From: Petaurus breviceps papuanus
Lineage: Eukaryota > Chordata > Mammalia > Diprotodontia > Petauridae
NCBI GenBank assembly: GCA_028583685.1
Contig: JAMXIF010000073.1
Coordinates: forward strand, 2,420,773 to 2,484,772
Length of the DNA: 64,000 nucleotides
Reading direction: 5' to 3'
Positions 53,742 through 63,149 of this stretch are shown here, piece after piece. A program made the translations under genes and the position numbers. How positions within the stretch are numbered: position 1 is the stretch's first letter; each line of letters opens with the position of its first letter. The notes under the pieces were generated by a model, which ran no database searches, was not told where the DNA came from, and saw nothing but the letters and a program-made list of their open reading frames with translations.

Positions 53742-53820
53742 ACAAGAATGCTTGAAGTTCCCCACTCCCATTGAGGGAACAGGTATCAAACTTCCTCAGT
53801 TTCTCCATAGTGATAAAAAG
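53742..53820. repeat. Local duplication, unit 2
   Basis: ACAAGAATGCTTGAAGTTCC, CCATTGAGGGAACAGGTATC, CTCCATAGTGATAAAAAG. Partner of 53479-53561, about 263 bases apart. Confidence 0.75.
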
Positions 53821-53924
53821 GCCTGAATCAAGATCACCTCCAGGTTGACACCACTGATTTGTACGAAAAAGGTCTTTGTGCCTACTGGCAGGTGGCAGTT
53901 TGATAAACAGCCAAAATATAAATT

Positions 53925-54345
53925 CCTCTATTTGGAATTTAAAGTCCTCCATAAATTGACATTCTACTCTTCCTATAATGATCACACATTATACATGCTA
54001 CATTCCAGCTAACTAAACCAATTCAATGTTCCGTATCCACAACACTCCAATTCTTCCTTCTATGCCTTTGCACTGTTTCCTATGCCTGGAATTCTCTCGA
54101 TCATCACTTTCACCTCTTAGAACCCATACCTCTTTTTAAGATCCAGCATGAATGCCACATTTTTCAGTGGAAATTTACTAATTCCTTCAGTTTTCATTTC
54201 CCCTGTCCCAATCACTTTGTTATGAATGTATTTTGTATTTTATTATGAAAATGTTATTTCCCACAAGTAGAAAGTAAGCTACATGAGGGCAAAGAGTGAT
54301 TCCTTTCTGTATAATATCTAAATCAACTAGCACAGTCATAGAGAA
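53925..54345 (+). mobile_element. L2 LINE 3' UTR
   Basis: TTGGAATTTAAAGTCCTCCA, CTATGCCTGGAATTCTCTCG, ATCCAGCATGAATGCCACAT, and GAAAGTAAGCTACATGAGGG. The terminal motif is shortened. Confidence 0.87.
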
Positions 54346-54349
54346 GGTA

Positions 54350-54600
54350 GCGAGAGGGAAAGTTCGGGGTTAAAATAAATGAGTTTCAGTCCTAGGCTGC
54401 GTTTAAGATGTCTATAGGATAGCCAATTGAAAGTGTCCAATAGGCAGTTGGGGATATGAGACTTAAGGACATCATAGAGGTAAGGAGAATTGTATAGGCA
54501 GGTTTGAGAATCATCACAATACAGATAATCAGCATATTGAGTTAAGTGATTGGAAAAATGAGATGGAGATTGTGTGACAGTAACGACAGCTTGAAATGTA
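54350..54600 (-). mobile_element. L2 ORF2 fragment, antisense
   Basis: GAGTTTCAGTCCTAGGCTGC, CCAATAGGCAGTTGGGGATA, GAATCATCACAATACAGATA. The same ORF2 segment appears again at about 55815-55990 in the longer copy. Confidence 0.75.
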
Positions 54601-54904
54601 TCCCTTGTTTGGAGATGACTGTCTTAATCTGAAAACTTTTGTAAAGTTCTATAACACTTAAAGTCCTATATAAATGTATTGCTATTCTTGTTATTCCTGT
54701 TTTCTTTGCTTTTTGGACAATTCTAGGTAGACTTCAAATCATCACATTTTATAGCTTCACTACTATGGCCAGATTTACTAGTGAAAGGAAATTTAAATTG
54801 AAGGAAATATACTTTCAATACAACCCGCCTTCTCCCCTTCCCAATTTTCTTCACCTGAAATATCCAGAAAATTGAAGTATCATTAGGTTTTTTGATTGTG
54901 AATT

Positions 54905-56258
54905 ACCAGTGAGTCAATGCCAAGCACTGGGCAAAGCTCTAAGGATAAGAAGACAACAGTCAATCACTACTGTCAAAACTCTCCCATATCTAATGACAGA
55001 GACGAACTCTGTGCAAACAAGATGTACAAAATAAATTAGAGATAACCAAGAGTTGGAAGATACTAGAATTAAGAAGGATCAGAAAAGGCTTCCTGTGGAA
55101 AATAAGATTTTGTTAGGACATCAAAGAAACCAGGAAAGCCTGGAGGTTGAACTGCAGAGGGAGAGTATCCAATGTATGAGGTACAGTCAGGAAAAATAAA
55201 TTCCTGCAGTCAGGAGATAGGATCTTGTTTGAGGAATGGGAAGGGGGTTAATATCTTTGGATGGAAGAGTACATGGGGGAGGAGTTATAAAGTGGAAGAA
55301 GACTACAAAGGTGAGGCATGTGGGGAGAAGCTATGTTATGAAGGGTTTGGGACACTAAGAAGAAGATTTATATTTTATTCTGACAATTATAAGGAGTCAA
55401 TCTAAATTTATCAAAATTTGATCCCTTGGGGGTTTATTGAATGGAGCAGAGATATGATGTGATTAAGACTTGCACTTTAGGAAGACCACTTTGGAAACTG
55501 AGTGAAGAGGAACCTGGAGTAGGGAAGGACTTATGGTAGGGAGACAATCCAGTAGGCTATTTTAAACAGTCCAAGCATGTAGTAATGAGGACCTGGGCCA
55601 GGGTGGTGGCAGTGTCAGAACAGAGAAGGGGACATACATAGGAGATGTGGTGAAAGTAAAATTTACAGGCTTTGACAACAGATTGGATATGGGTGGGTAA
55701 GAAAAAATGAAGAGATGAGGATGCTATCTAGATTGTGAGCCTGCGTCACTGGGAGAGTGGTGATACCCTTGACAGTAATTGGGAAGTTAGAAAGAGGGGA
55801 AGGTTTTCGGGAAAAGATGAGTTTCAGTTTTAGGTATATTGAGTTTAAGATACCAGTTTGAAATATCCAATAGGCAGTTGGAGATAGGACACTAAAGGTC
55901 AGCACAGAGGTAAGGAAAACTGGATAAATAGCTTGAAAATCAGCAAATAATGAATATTCCTGAGAGTTGATGAGCTCACCTAAGTGACATAGTATAAAAA
56001 GGAGAAGAGAAGAGAGACCAGAACAGAGCCTTGTGGAATACCCACAGTTACTGGGGGTGATCTGGATAAAAATCCGACAAAGGAGACTGAGAAAGAACAA
56101 TCAGATACTTAGGGGAACCAGGAGAAAGTAGTGTCCCAAAAACCCAGAGATAAAAGAATGTCAAGGAGAAGGAAGTGATTGACCATGTCAAAGGCTACAA
56201 AGAGGTCAAGAAGGATGAGTATTGAGAAAAGGCCATTAGACTGACAATTAAGGAACCA
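54905..56258 (-). mobile_element. L2 LINE, reverse transcriptase end through 3' UTR
   Basis: The longest L2 here, about 1.35 kb. Antisense landmarks in order: CCAAGCACTGGGCAAAGCTC, GACCACTTTGGAAACTGAGT, CAACAGATTGGATATGGGTG, CCAATAGGCAGTTGGAGATA, GAGCCTTGTGGAATACCCAC, CAAAGGAGACTGAGAAAGAA, GACCATGTCAAAGGCTACAA. On the minus strand this is the palm region onward of L2 ORF2. A 145-codon minus frame (55663-56100) is a surviving part of that coding region (NSQEYSLFADFQAIYPVF, HNLDSILISSFF), out of frame with other parts. Dead copy. Confidence 0.87.
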
Positions 56259-56267
56259 AATTTATAT

Positions 56268-56330
56268 AGCATAGAATCACAAAATCTCACAACTGAAAAG
56301 ACCTCAAAGTCAATTAGTCCAGTCCATAAT
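56268..56330 (-). mobile_element. MIR/Ther1 SINE fragment
   Basis: CATAGAATCACAAAATCTCA then AAGTCAATTAGTCCAGTCC, the tail complement, cut by the next MIR. Confidence 0.65.
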
Positions 56331-56612
56331 TGGAGCAGCTAAGTGATATGATGGCTAGAGCTCTGAGTTTGGCATCATGAAGTTCTATGTTCAAATTCTA
56401 CTTCAGATACTTACTGGCTGTGTGACTTTGTGCAAGTCACTTATCCTCTTTTGTATCAATTTCCTCATCTGTAAAATGGGGATAATAATAGCATCAATAT
56501 ACCAAGATTGTTTCAAGTATCTAATGAGATAATAATTGGAAAGTGCTTAGCACAGTGCCTGATAAATAGCAAGTGGTATAGCAACTTTAACAATTATCAT
56601 TATTATTATTAC
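56331..56612 (+). mobile_element. MIR/Ther1 SINE, full length
   Basis: GGAGCAGCTAAGTGATATGA head, TGTGTGACTTTGTGCAAGTC, CCTCATCTGTAAAATGGGGA, AAAGTGCTTAGCACAGTGCC, and an ATTATTATT end. Confidence 0.9.
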
Positions 56613-57875
56613 TTAAACAGGAACTCCTACTACAAAACCCTTAGCAAGTGGCATCTAGAATCTGCTCAAATAACTGCAGCCTCCAATGATGAGGATTGCT
56701 ACCTTATGAGGCAACCTATTCTACATTCCCTTATCCCTAATTTGGGAAAAGTTTTCCCTCATATTGAGCCAAAATTCGTCACTTAACAACAACAACATTA
56801 TTCATATTATTATCATAATACATTTATATGATACTTTTTTGTTTAGGAAGTACTTTATTTACAACAAACCACTGTTCCTAATTTTGCCTTCTGGATCCAG
56901 GCCAAGTGGGTCTAATATTACTTTTATATGACAGACCTTGAAATGCTTTTAAACTACTATCCTGTCCCCCTAAGTCTTCTCTTCTCTGGACTAACCATTA
57001 GCTAGTTCCTCCAACCAATCTTTATACAGTATAGTTTCCAGCCCTCACTCTCGCTATCCTTTTTGGTTGACTTCCTCTGGAAACAACCCAAGTTCTCAAT
57101 GCCCTTCCTAAAATATAATACCCAGAACTTAATACAATGCCCCAAAAGTGTTCTAACCAGAATAAAGTCTACTTCCAGTATTAACCTCACTTGTTACAGA
57201 TATCATGCAAAAGCATGTCCTATAATGTCCTGTTGACTCACATAAAGGTGGCAGTTCACTAAACTCCCAGATCCTTTTTCCCATGAACTATTACTGGCCC
57301 ATTTTCCCCATCCCATATATACAAAGTTGATTTTTTTAACCCAAGTGGAGGTCTTCACAGCTGTCCCTATTAAATTGGAACTTCTTAAATTTTTGATCCC
57401 TGAAATCAGAGATGAAAATTTCATCAATTTTGATTACATAAAAACTATAAGTTCTTGTACAAACAAAACCAATACAGCTAAAATTAGAAACAAAACAGTT
57501 AACTGGAAAATAAATTGCAGCAAATTTATCTGATAAAGATCTAATCTCCAGGACATATAAGGAATTAAATCAAATTTATGAAGCTTAGAGACATTTTTGA
57601 ATTGATAAATAGTGAAAAGAAGTGAACAGCTTCCAAAAGAAGAAACCCAAGCTTTCAATAGTCATATGAAAAAAAAATGTCCCATATTATTTATAATTAG
57701 AGAAATGAAAATTAAAGGAATTCTGAGGTCCTACCTCACACTTTTATGATTGACAAAACTGACCCAAAAAAGGAAAATAATGATAAACATCGGAGGAGTT
57801 ATATGAAGACAGGAACGTTAATGAACTGTTGGTGTAGCTATGAATTGAACGAGACTGTCTGAAAAGCAATTTGAA

Positions 57876-57955
57876 GGGGCAGCTAGGTGGTGCAGTGAGC
57901 AAAGTTCTGGTTCTGGAGTCAGGAGGACCCGAGTTCAGTTCCGGCCTCATACACT

Positions 57956-57997
<42 letters not shown>

Positions 57998-58059
57998 GCC
58001 ATGTAACCTTGGGCAACATTTCTTAACCCCAATTGCCCTCCAAAAAGGCAAAAAAAAAA
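57876..58059 (+). mobile_element. tRNA-SINE (GGGCAGCTAGGTGG group) inside L1
   Basis: GGGGCAGCTAGGTGGTGCAG head, GAGTTCAGTTCCGGCCTCAT, CCCCAATTGCCCTCC and an A tail. The duplication AAAAGCAATTTG lies at 57862-57873 and 58060-58071. A CA repeat has grown in its middle. Confidence 0.94.
57957..57991. repeat. (CA)n microsatellite inside the SINE
   Basis: About 17 CA units lie where other copies read ACTTAACACTTACTAGC, so the array arose inside the SINE. Confidence 0.94.
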
Positions 58060-58835
58060 AAAAGCAATTTGGAAGTTTAGCTCAAAAAGTTACTAAACTA
58101 AACTTTGATCTAACAATACCACTACTACCCCTAAACCCCCAGAAGTTAAAAGAAAGAGGAAAGGGGCCCATCTGTGCAAAAATATTTATAGCAAACCTTT
58201 TTGTAGTGACAAAGAACTGGAAACTATGAAACAACCATCAATTATGGAATTGCTGGACAAATTATGGTATATGAATGTAATGGAATACAATCGTGCTGTA
58301 AGAAGTGACTTACAGCCTCAGAGAAACCTGGCAAAACTTCTATGAAATGATGCAGAGTAGAGTAAGCAGAAACAGGAGAACAATTTATTTTATAATAATA
58401 ACATTGTAAAGACAACTACCTTTGAAAGATTTAAGAACCCTGATCAATGAGGATTCCAGAGACTGTATAATGAAGTGTATTAACCACCTCCTGATAGAGA
58501 GGAGACGGACTTGGGGTATAGATCAAAACATCCGTCTTTTGGGCATGGCTAATGTGTGAATTTGTTTTGCTTTACTCTGTATATGTTTTTACTAGAGTTT
58601 TGTTTTTCTTTCTTTTTTTCCCTCAATTTGGAGAAGGAAGGGGGAATAAGGTGGGAAAATAAGAAAGTAAATGCATATTCATTTTTTAAAAAAAGAAAAA
58701 AATATTTAGACCACTGTTCCAGTCTGTCAGGATCTTCTTATATGCAAATTGTACTGTTTAACATGTTGGCTATACTTCCCAATTTCACATCCTCTGCAAA
58801 TATGATTACTTCACTTGTTATTTGAACTGGACTGG

Positions 58836-59361
58836 TGTAGCGGCAAGCACCCCCAAGCATCCCCAGGGTGGCTGCCAGCACAAGTTCTTGGATTTGCTTT
58901 GTTAAAGGAAAGCAACTCAAAATGGGTTAACAAGCTTACTTTAATCAGTCAAATATGTATCATTTACCTAGTTCAGGGGAAAAAGGTCAGCACCCCGAAC
59001 TTCAGAATATACAGACAGAATTATCAAGACAGAGAAACAGATCAAGTAGACAGATTTCCAAACTGTCCAACCATTACATCCATACCAAATCAACATCTGG
59101 GTTTTTCAAAGCCGGGGGACTCTCAACAACAGCTTCCCAGAGTCTTATCTGATCAAATCACAGAACACTTCTCAAAGTGAGCCCCAAAACAAAGCTACAC
59201 ATCAGGGCTTATATAGCCTCCTGGCTCAGAGACCGTAACACCCTTATTGACTCACTGGCCAATCAAAAAGTATCTACTGGAAAACAAGCCTCTCACCCCA
59301 GGCTCCAGGTGCACTTTAGCCTAGGGGCGGGGAAGATCTTTAAATTTGCATTTCCGTTACA
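58836..59361 (-). mobile_element. Solo LTR of an endogenous retrovirus, copy 2
   Basis: A 526-base LTR of the same family and orientation as the one at 15746. It begins TGTAG and ends TTACA on the plus strand, with an exact 5-base duplication ACTGG (58831-58835 and 59362-59366). The antisense TATA box TATATAAGCC is present. By eye the two copies differ at roughly one base in ten, so the insertions are old but later than L3 and L1 here. No internal viral sequence adjoins it. The open frames it contains are not genes. Confidence 0.88.
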
Positions 59362-59474
59362 ACTGGCTCATTATTTCTTCATTAAACCCTCATTATGGAA
59401 GACAATGTTACAAGAATATGCTATACTACTGTCTTCAGGCAGGTTATCTTCTAAAAAAAATAAAAGAGCCGTCG

Positions 59475-59497
59475 CCCCCCCCCCCCCCCCCCCCCCC
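59475..59497. repeat. Poly-C homopolymer, about 23 C
   Basis: A run of C followed directly by A. Unusually long for a single-base C run; its exact length is doubtful in assembled data. Confidence 0.95.
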
Positions 59498-59514
59498 AAA
59501 AAAAAGGAAAGGCA

Positions 59515-59950
59515 ACCTGGTAGAATGGGAAAGAAGCTAGATTTGTTATACTCAGAGGACCTGAGTTCTCTGCTCCTTACTTACTGTGAGACCTGAGGGA
59601 AAGCATTTAAACTTGCTAGATCCCAGGGCAGTTAGGTGGCACAGTGGATAGATCACAAGGCCTGGAGTCAGGAAGACTTATCTTTGTGAGTTCAAATCCA
59701 GCCTCAGACATTTACTAGCTACATGACCCTGGCAAACTTAACCCTGTTTGCCTCATTTCTTCATCTGTAAAAAAGGAAATGGCAAACCATCCCAGCATCT
59801 TTGCCAAGAAACTCCCCTCCCCCCAAATGGGTTCACAAGTGGGACAAATGACTGAACGACACCAGACCTCAATTCCTTATCTGTAAATGAAGGGATTAGA
59901 CTAGACAATCCTTAAGGTGCTTTCCATCTCTAAACAAATCCTATGAAAAA
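59515..59950 (+). mobile_element. MIR/Ther1 SINE split by a tRNA-SINE
   Basis: Left piece: GGTAGAATGGGAAAGAAGCT and CTTACTGTGAGACCTGAGGG. After the insert: GACCTCAATTCCTTATCTGT, GATTAGACTAGACAATCCTT. Confidence 0.78.
59628..59862 (+). mobile_element. RTE-tailed tRNA-SINE inside a MIR
   Basis: GGGCAGTTAGGTGGCACAGT head, GAGTTCAAATCCAGCCTCAG, CCTGTTTGCCTC, GGAAATGGCAAACCATCCCA, and tail CAAATGACTGAACGACACC. A short deletion lies before the tail. Confidence 0.9.
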
Positions 59951-60545
59951 CAACAAGTATTTAACATCTCTCTTAAATCTTTTATTTCATCTAGCTATTG
60001 GTGTATTGTTTCTATCTGGATGACAAGGTGTGTTGGTAGGGCCAAAGGTTTATAAATTTAATAAAAGTCTATTAATTTCCCTTTCCCCAGCTCAATTTTT
60101 GTTTTTCCCTTCTAGTAATAGACCAATTAATTAATGTGTCTTCATTATAGGAAGGCCATTGTTTTCTGCCTTGAGAGAGATATAGACTTGTCTGTTCCAT
60201 GCTTGTGGAAATGCATGCTTGTTTGGCCTCCTGCCTTCTAAGATGACAAGGTTCTGTTCTGTCAGTTGAATGACTCAGGACCAGGTGTGAGATGCTGGTG
60301 AGTAACATGTATAGCAAGGCCCAAGGTGTGGTTCCAGGGATATTCATGCATTGCCTGGGTAGCCAGCTGTCCAGAGCTTTACTGGAAGATGGTTATCCTG
60401 TAAATCCTTTGACATACTTAAATCTGTTTTTTATTACAGTCGGTAATTGTTTAATGTTTATTAAGTGTCCTCACATAGTGTTAGGCACTGTACATTTTAA
60501 AGTCACATGAGTCTCTTATAAACTTGAAACAAAAACAATAATGCT
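59951..60545. other. Unassigned stretch
   Basis: No repeat I can name except a possible L2-like GTTTATTAAGTGTCCTCACA near 60457 (minus). The 91-codon minus frame (60072-60347) and the 72-codon plus frame overlap and have no support. Confidence 0.3.
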
Positions 60546-60546
60546 T

Positions 60547-60735
60547 CTAGGGACAATGTGGTCTGGTGGAAAGAGAATGTTAGCTTTGGAGTCAGAGGAT
60601 TTGGGTTCAAATTCTGGTTCTGCCACTTCCTGCCCATATAAACTCCAATGATTCACTTTACTTCTTTCACTTCAGTTTGTTAATTTTTTCAAACATGACA
60701 GTTGGACGAAAGGACACTATGTGTAGGATCCTATT
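60547..60735 (+). mobile_element. MIR/Ther1 SINE
   Basis: GGAAAGAGAATGTTAGCTTT, GGTTCAAATTCTGGTTCTGC, CACTTCAGTTTGTTAATTTT. Decayed tail. Confidence 0.8.
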
Positions 60736-60904
60736 CTTTTTTCCTAGAAGAGATCATTGGGAAAGAGAGTCTGAGAGTCAGGTGGAGAATTGAGAATTAA
60801 AAGGGTACATGCTGCCAGAGTTGATTCAACAGAACTCCAGAACTATGGATCAGTAAGGTTCCTATGTCCTCTCCAATCTGTCTCTTAAACTAACTGGATA
60901 TTTA

Positions 60905-61087
60905 AATAATAGGATCATATGACCATAGACTCAGAGCCTGAAAAGATCTTAGAGGTCATCTAATCTAATTTCCTCAATTTTCAGACAAGGAAACTGAGTT
61001 TCAGAAAAATTGGGTGGCTTTACTGGCCATGGTGAAAGTCAATCCCAGATTCTAGATTCCAGATCAAGTATTTGTTCTATAACTGAA
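60905..61087 (-). mobile_element. MIR/Ther1 SINE
   Basis: GATCTTAGAGGTCATCTAAT, CAGACAAGGAAACTGAGTTT, CAGATCAAGTATTTGTTCTA. Confidence 0.85.
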
Positions 61088-61202
61088 CCTAATAATCTAA
61101 CTTCCTCCCCTGTAGAATTGATACATTTCCTTGAGTTTCAGACTGACTGCCTAGATTTTGATTGGAGTGTACTGACTCAAATTATTAGCATCATATAAGT
61201 GA

Positions 61203-61347
61203 AAACAGCACTAAATTTAGAGTTCATGGAAACCTTGCATCGGGGAGACTTCAAGCAAGTCTCTGGGCCTCAGTTTCCTCATCTGTAAAAAGAGAGAGTT
61301 GGACCAGCTAAACTTTAAGGTCCCTTCCAATTTAAAACTATGATCTT
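61203..61347 (+). mobile_element. MIR/Ther1 SINE
   Basis: Decayed head, GGCCTCAGTTTCCTCATCTG, TTAAGGTCCCTTCCAATTTA. Confidence 0.83.
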
Positions 61348-61765
61348 GTGAATGATAGTTATGGGCCAGGCTAAATAGGAAGTAACCCTAATAATTTACC
61401 TAAAATAAGTAACCCAAGACTTGGTGTTATTGATCTCTCTACCCTTTAGTAAGGTGCTCTAGCAAAACCCATCACAGACTCCATAAAATTACCTAATGGT
61501 ACTTTCCTAGTGGGAAATTATAAAACTGACCCAACAAGGTGTGCCAGTGAAATGTACTATAGTAATCAGCAAGCTCAAATGACTTTTTTATCTGACATGA
61601 TTAATTTACTCTCATGACAGATCAGACAATGCTGTAAGAAAGTAATTTCTTTAGTTTCTAACTTGTACTTATGACCTGCTTTGGCTACTGGATATACTTT
61701 ATTTTAAATGCTAATTTTCTTTTTTCCCCACTTAAAAAAAGGAATTAAAATTAAATGTTCATTGG
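61348..61765. other. Unassigned stretch
   Basis: About 420 bases without recognised repeats or frames. Confidence 0.3.
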
Positions 61766-61818
61766 TTGAATTAGAGAATTTTAAAGTTAGAAAGAGCCTT
61801 AAAGATCATCTCATCCAG

Positions 61819-62161
61819 TGGCATCACACTCAAATAAAAAAGGATGCCTGCCAACTTATATTGATTTAGAAAACCACAAATTAACATTATCTACATTGTG
61901 TTGCATTTTTTTTAAAGCAATCGGGGTTAAGTAACTTGCTCAAGGTTACACGGCCAGGTGTTTCTGGGTGGGTGCTAAGAGTCTGAGCTGGGGATTCGAT
62001 CCCCAGGTCATCCCGACACTGGAGCCAGTGCTCTTACTTGCTGTGCTACCTGGCTGCCCCAGCATTTTTATTTATTTTGTTAAACATTTTCCAATTGTAT
62101 CTTAATCTTGTTTAAACCTACTTGGGAGTAGCAGCTTTTGACTTCAAGTTTGATACCTCTG
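61819..62161. mobile_element. Non-autonomous hAT DNA transposon inside a MIR
   Basis: The ends CAGTGGCATCACACTCAA and, inverted, CAGAGGTATCAAACTTGAA are imperfect terminal inverted repeats of the CAG-start hAT type. The interior has GATTTAGAAAACCACAAATT and TTTATTTATTTTGTTAAACA, known from a widespread mammalian hAT. No transposase sequence. The flanks ATCTCATC and ATTTAGCC each differ at two places from the MIR consensus ATCTAGTC expected here, which fits an 8-base duplication that has since decayed. Confidence 0.72.
61911..62061 (-). mobile_element. Young tRNA-SINE (GGCCAGGTGGCTCAGCGAG group) inside the hAT
   Basis: The complement of the family: AAGCAATCGGGGTTAAGTAA, GTTACACGGCCAGGTGTTTC, CATCCCGACACTGGAGCC, CTACCTGGCTGCCCC. 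The duplication GCATTTTT lies at 61903-61910 and 62062-62069. Confidence 0.92.
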
Positions 62162-62351
62162 ATTTAGCCAATTCCCAGCATCTTACAGATGTAGGAGACA
62201 AGTCATCAAGAGGTGCTGTGATTTCACTAAGGCCAAACACACAGATAGTTAATGGTCAGGCCAGAAGTATAGCTGTCCTGTGTTTTGAAGAGTGGGTTCT
62301 TTTCACTAATCTGTGACACCTCCAAAAAAATGAGCTGGACTAAATTTTAGA

Positions 62352-62597
62352 ATATTGTTGTTCTTATTCAGTTGTTTCAGTCATGTTCAATTCTTCATGA
62401 CCCCATTTGGGATTTTCTTGGCAAAGATACTAGAGTGGTTTGCCATTTCCTTCTCTAGCTTAGTTTACAGATGAGGAAACTGAAGCAAACAGGGTTAAGT
62501 GACTTGCCCAGGGTCACTCAGCTACTAAGTGTCTGAGGTTAGATTTGAACTCTTCCTGACTCCAGGTCCAGCAAGCTATACACTGTACCCCCTAGAA
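62352..62597 (-). mobile_element. RTE-tailed tRNA-SINE, full length
   Basis: The plus strand shows TTCAGTTGTTTCAGTCATGT, GACCCCATTTGGGATTTTCT, GAGTGGTTTGCCATTTCCTT, CAGATGAGGAAACTGAAGCA and CTGACTCCAGGTCCAG. Confidence 0.92.
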
Positions 62598-62865
62598 GCC
62601 TAATTTTGAAACATGAATAGTATCCAAAAAAAGGAAGAAAAGCCAAACAAGCAGAAGCAGGAATTACTACAACAGTGTAGATGGAACAGACAAAAAATTT
62701 ATATAAGTACAATGATAAAGCTTGTCGGAAGAAGGCAAGAGAAAATGTATCAAGAGAAAATAATGTCAGACTCTACTGATTGTCTTAACTTTTTTAAATG
62801 TTTTGTTTAAGGGTTTGCTCGTTTGTTTGTTTGTATGTATGTTTGTTTTAATCTCTAAGAAAGAT

Positions 62866-63142
62866 TAGTGGCTCCAGAGTCAGGAGGTCTGGGTTTAAAT
62901 CCCACTTCTGATATTTATTCCTTGTATGACATTGAGCAAGTCATTCAGCTTCCATGAGGCCCTGTTTCCTCATCTCTAAAAAGAGTGGAGGTGAACTAAA
63001 TGTCCCCTGAGGTTCCTTCCAGCTCTAAATCTGTGATTCTAAGTCATTTCATAGCTCTAAGACTCAGTTTCCTCATCTGTAAAATAAAGGAGTTAGACTA
63101 GATGTCCTCTAAAATCCCTTTGGTCTCTAGATCAATAATCCT
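62866..63142 (+). mobile_element. Two adjacent MIR/Ther1 SINE units
   Basis: The first unit has GAGTCAGGAGGTCTGGGTTT, CTGTTTCCTCATCTCTAAAA and CCTTCCAGCTCTAAATCTGT. A second core follows at once (GACTCAGTTTCCTCATCTGT, GACTAGATGTCCTCTAAAAT), so the 3' part is present twice. Confidence 0.82.
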
Positions 63143-63149
63143 CTGGTCC

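Larger units (their letters stand above)
57400..58692 (+). mobile_element. L1 ORF2 3' third and 3' UTR, SINE-interrupted
   Basis: Starts near GAAAATTTCATCAATTTTGA and goes through GTTCTTGTACAAACAAAACC, CTGATAAAGATCTAATCTCC, CTGTTGGTGTAGCTATGAAT, GCAAAAATATTTATAGCAAA, GTAGTGACAAAGAACTGGAA and GTAATGGAATACAATCGTGC (the MEYY region). The 3' UTR contains TTTGTTTTGCTTTACTCTGT, then GGAGAAGGAAGG and an A-rich tail. Many frameshifts. It sits inside L3 and holds a SINE. Confidence 0.87.
56650..58835 (-). mobile_element. CR1/L3 LINE, antisense, split by an L1
   Basis: The left part (56650 to about 57390) has CTCCAATGATGAGGATTGCT, CCCTAAGTCTTCTCTTCTCT, CTGTTGACTCACATAAAGGT and GTTGATTTTTTTAACCCAAG. 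After the L1, about 58695-58835, it goes on in order with CACTGTTCCAGTCTGTCAGG, GCTATACTTCCCAATTTCAC and CATCCTCTGCAAATATGATT. This is the CR1/L3 coding strand read in reverse. The solo LTR at 58836 then cuts it. Very old. Confidence 0.8.
61770..62260 (-). mobile_element. MIR/Ther1 SINE split by a hAT element
   Basis: Left piece GAGCCTTAAAGATCATCTCA. The right piece after the transposon has CAGCATCTTACAGATGTAGG and GTCATCAAGAGGTGCTG. Together they give the complement of one MIR. Confidence 0.7.

Noticed and set aside
55663-56100. 145-codon minus-strand frame as a possible host gene
   Set aside because: It is a remnant of L2 ORF2 coding sequence, with the rest of the element shifted or lost.
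58815-59180. 121-codon frame, with a related frame at 15781-16080
   Set aside because: Both come from the same antisense LTR family, so their similarity reflects the repeat, not a conserved protein.
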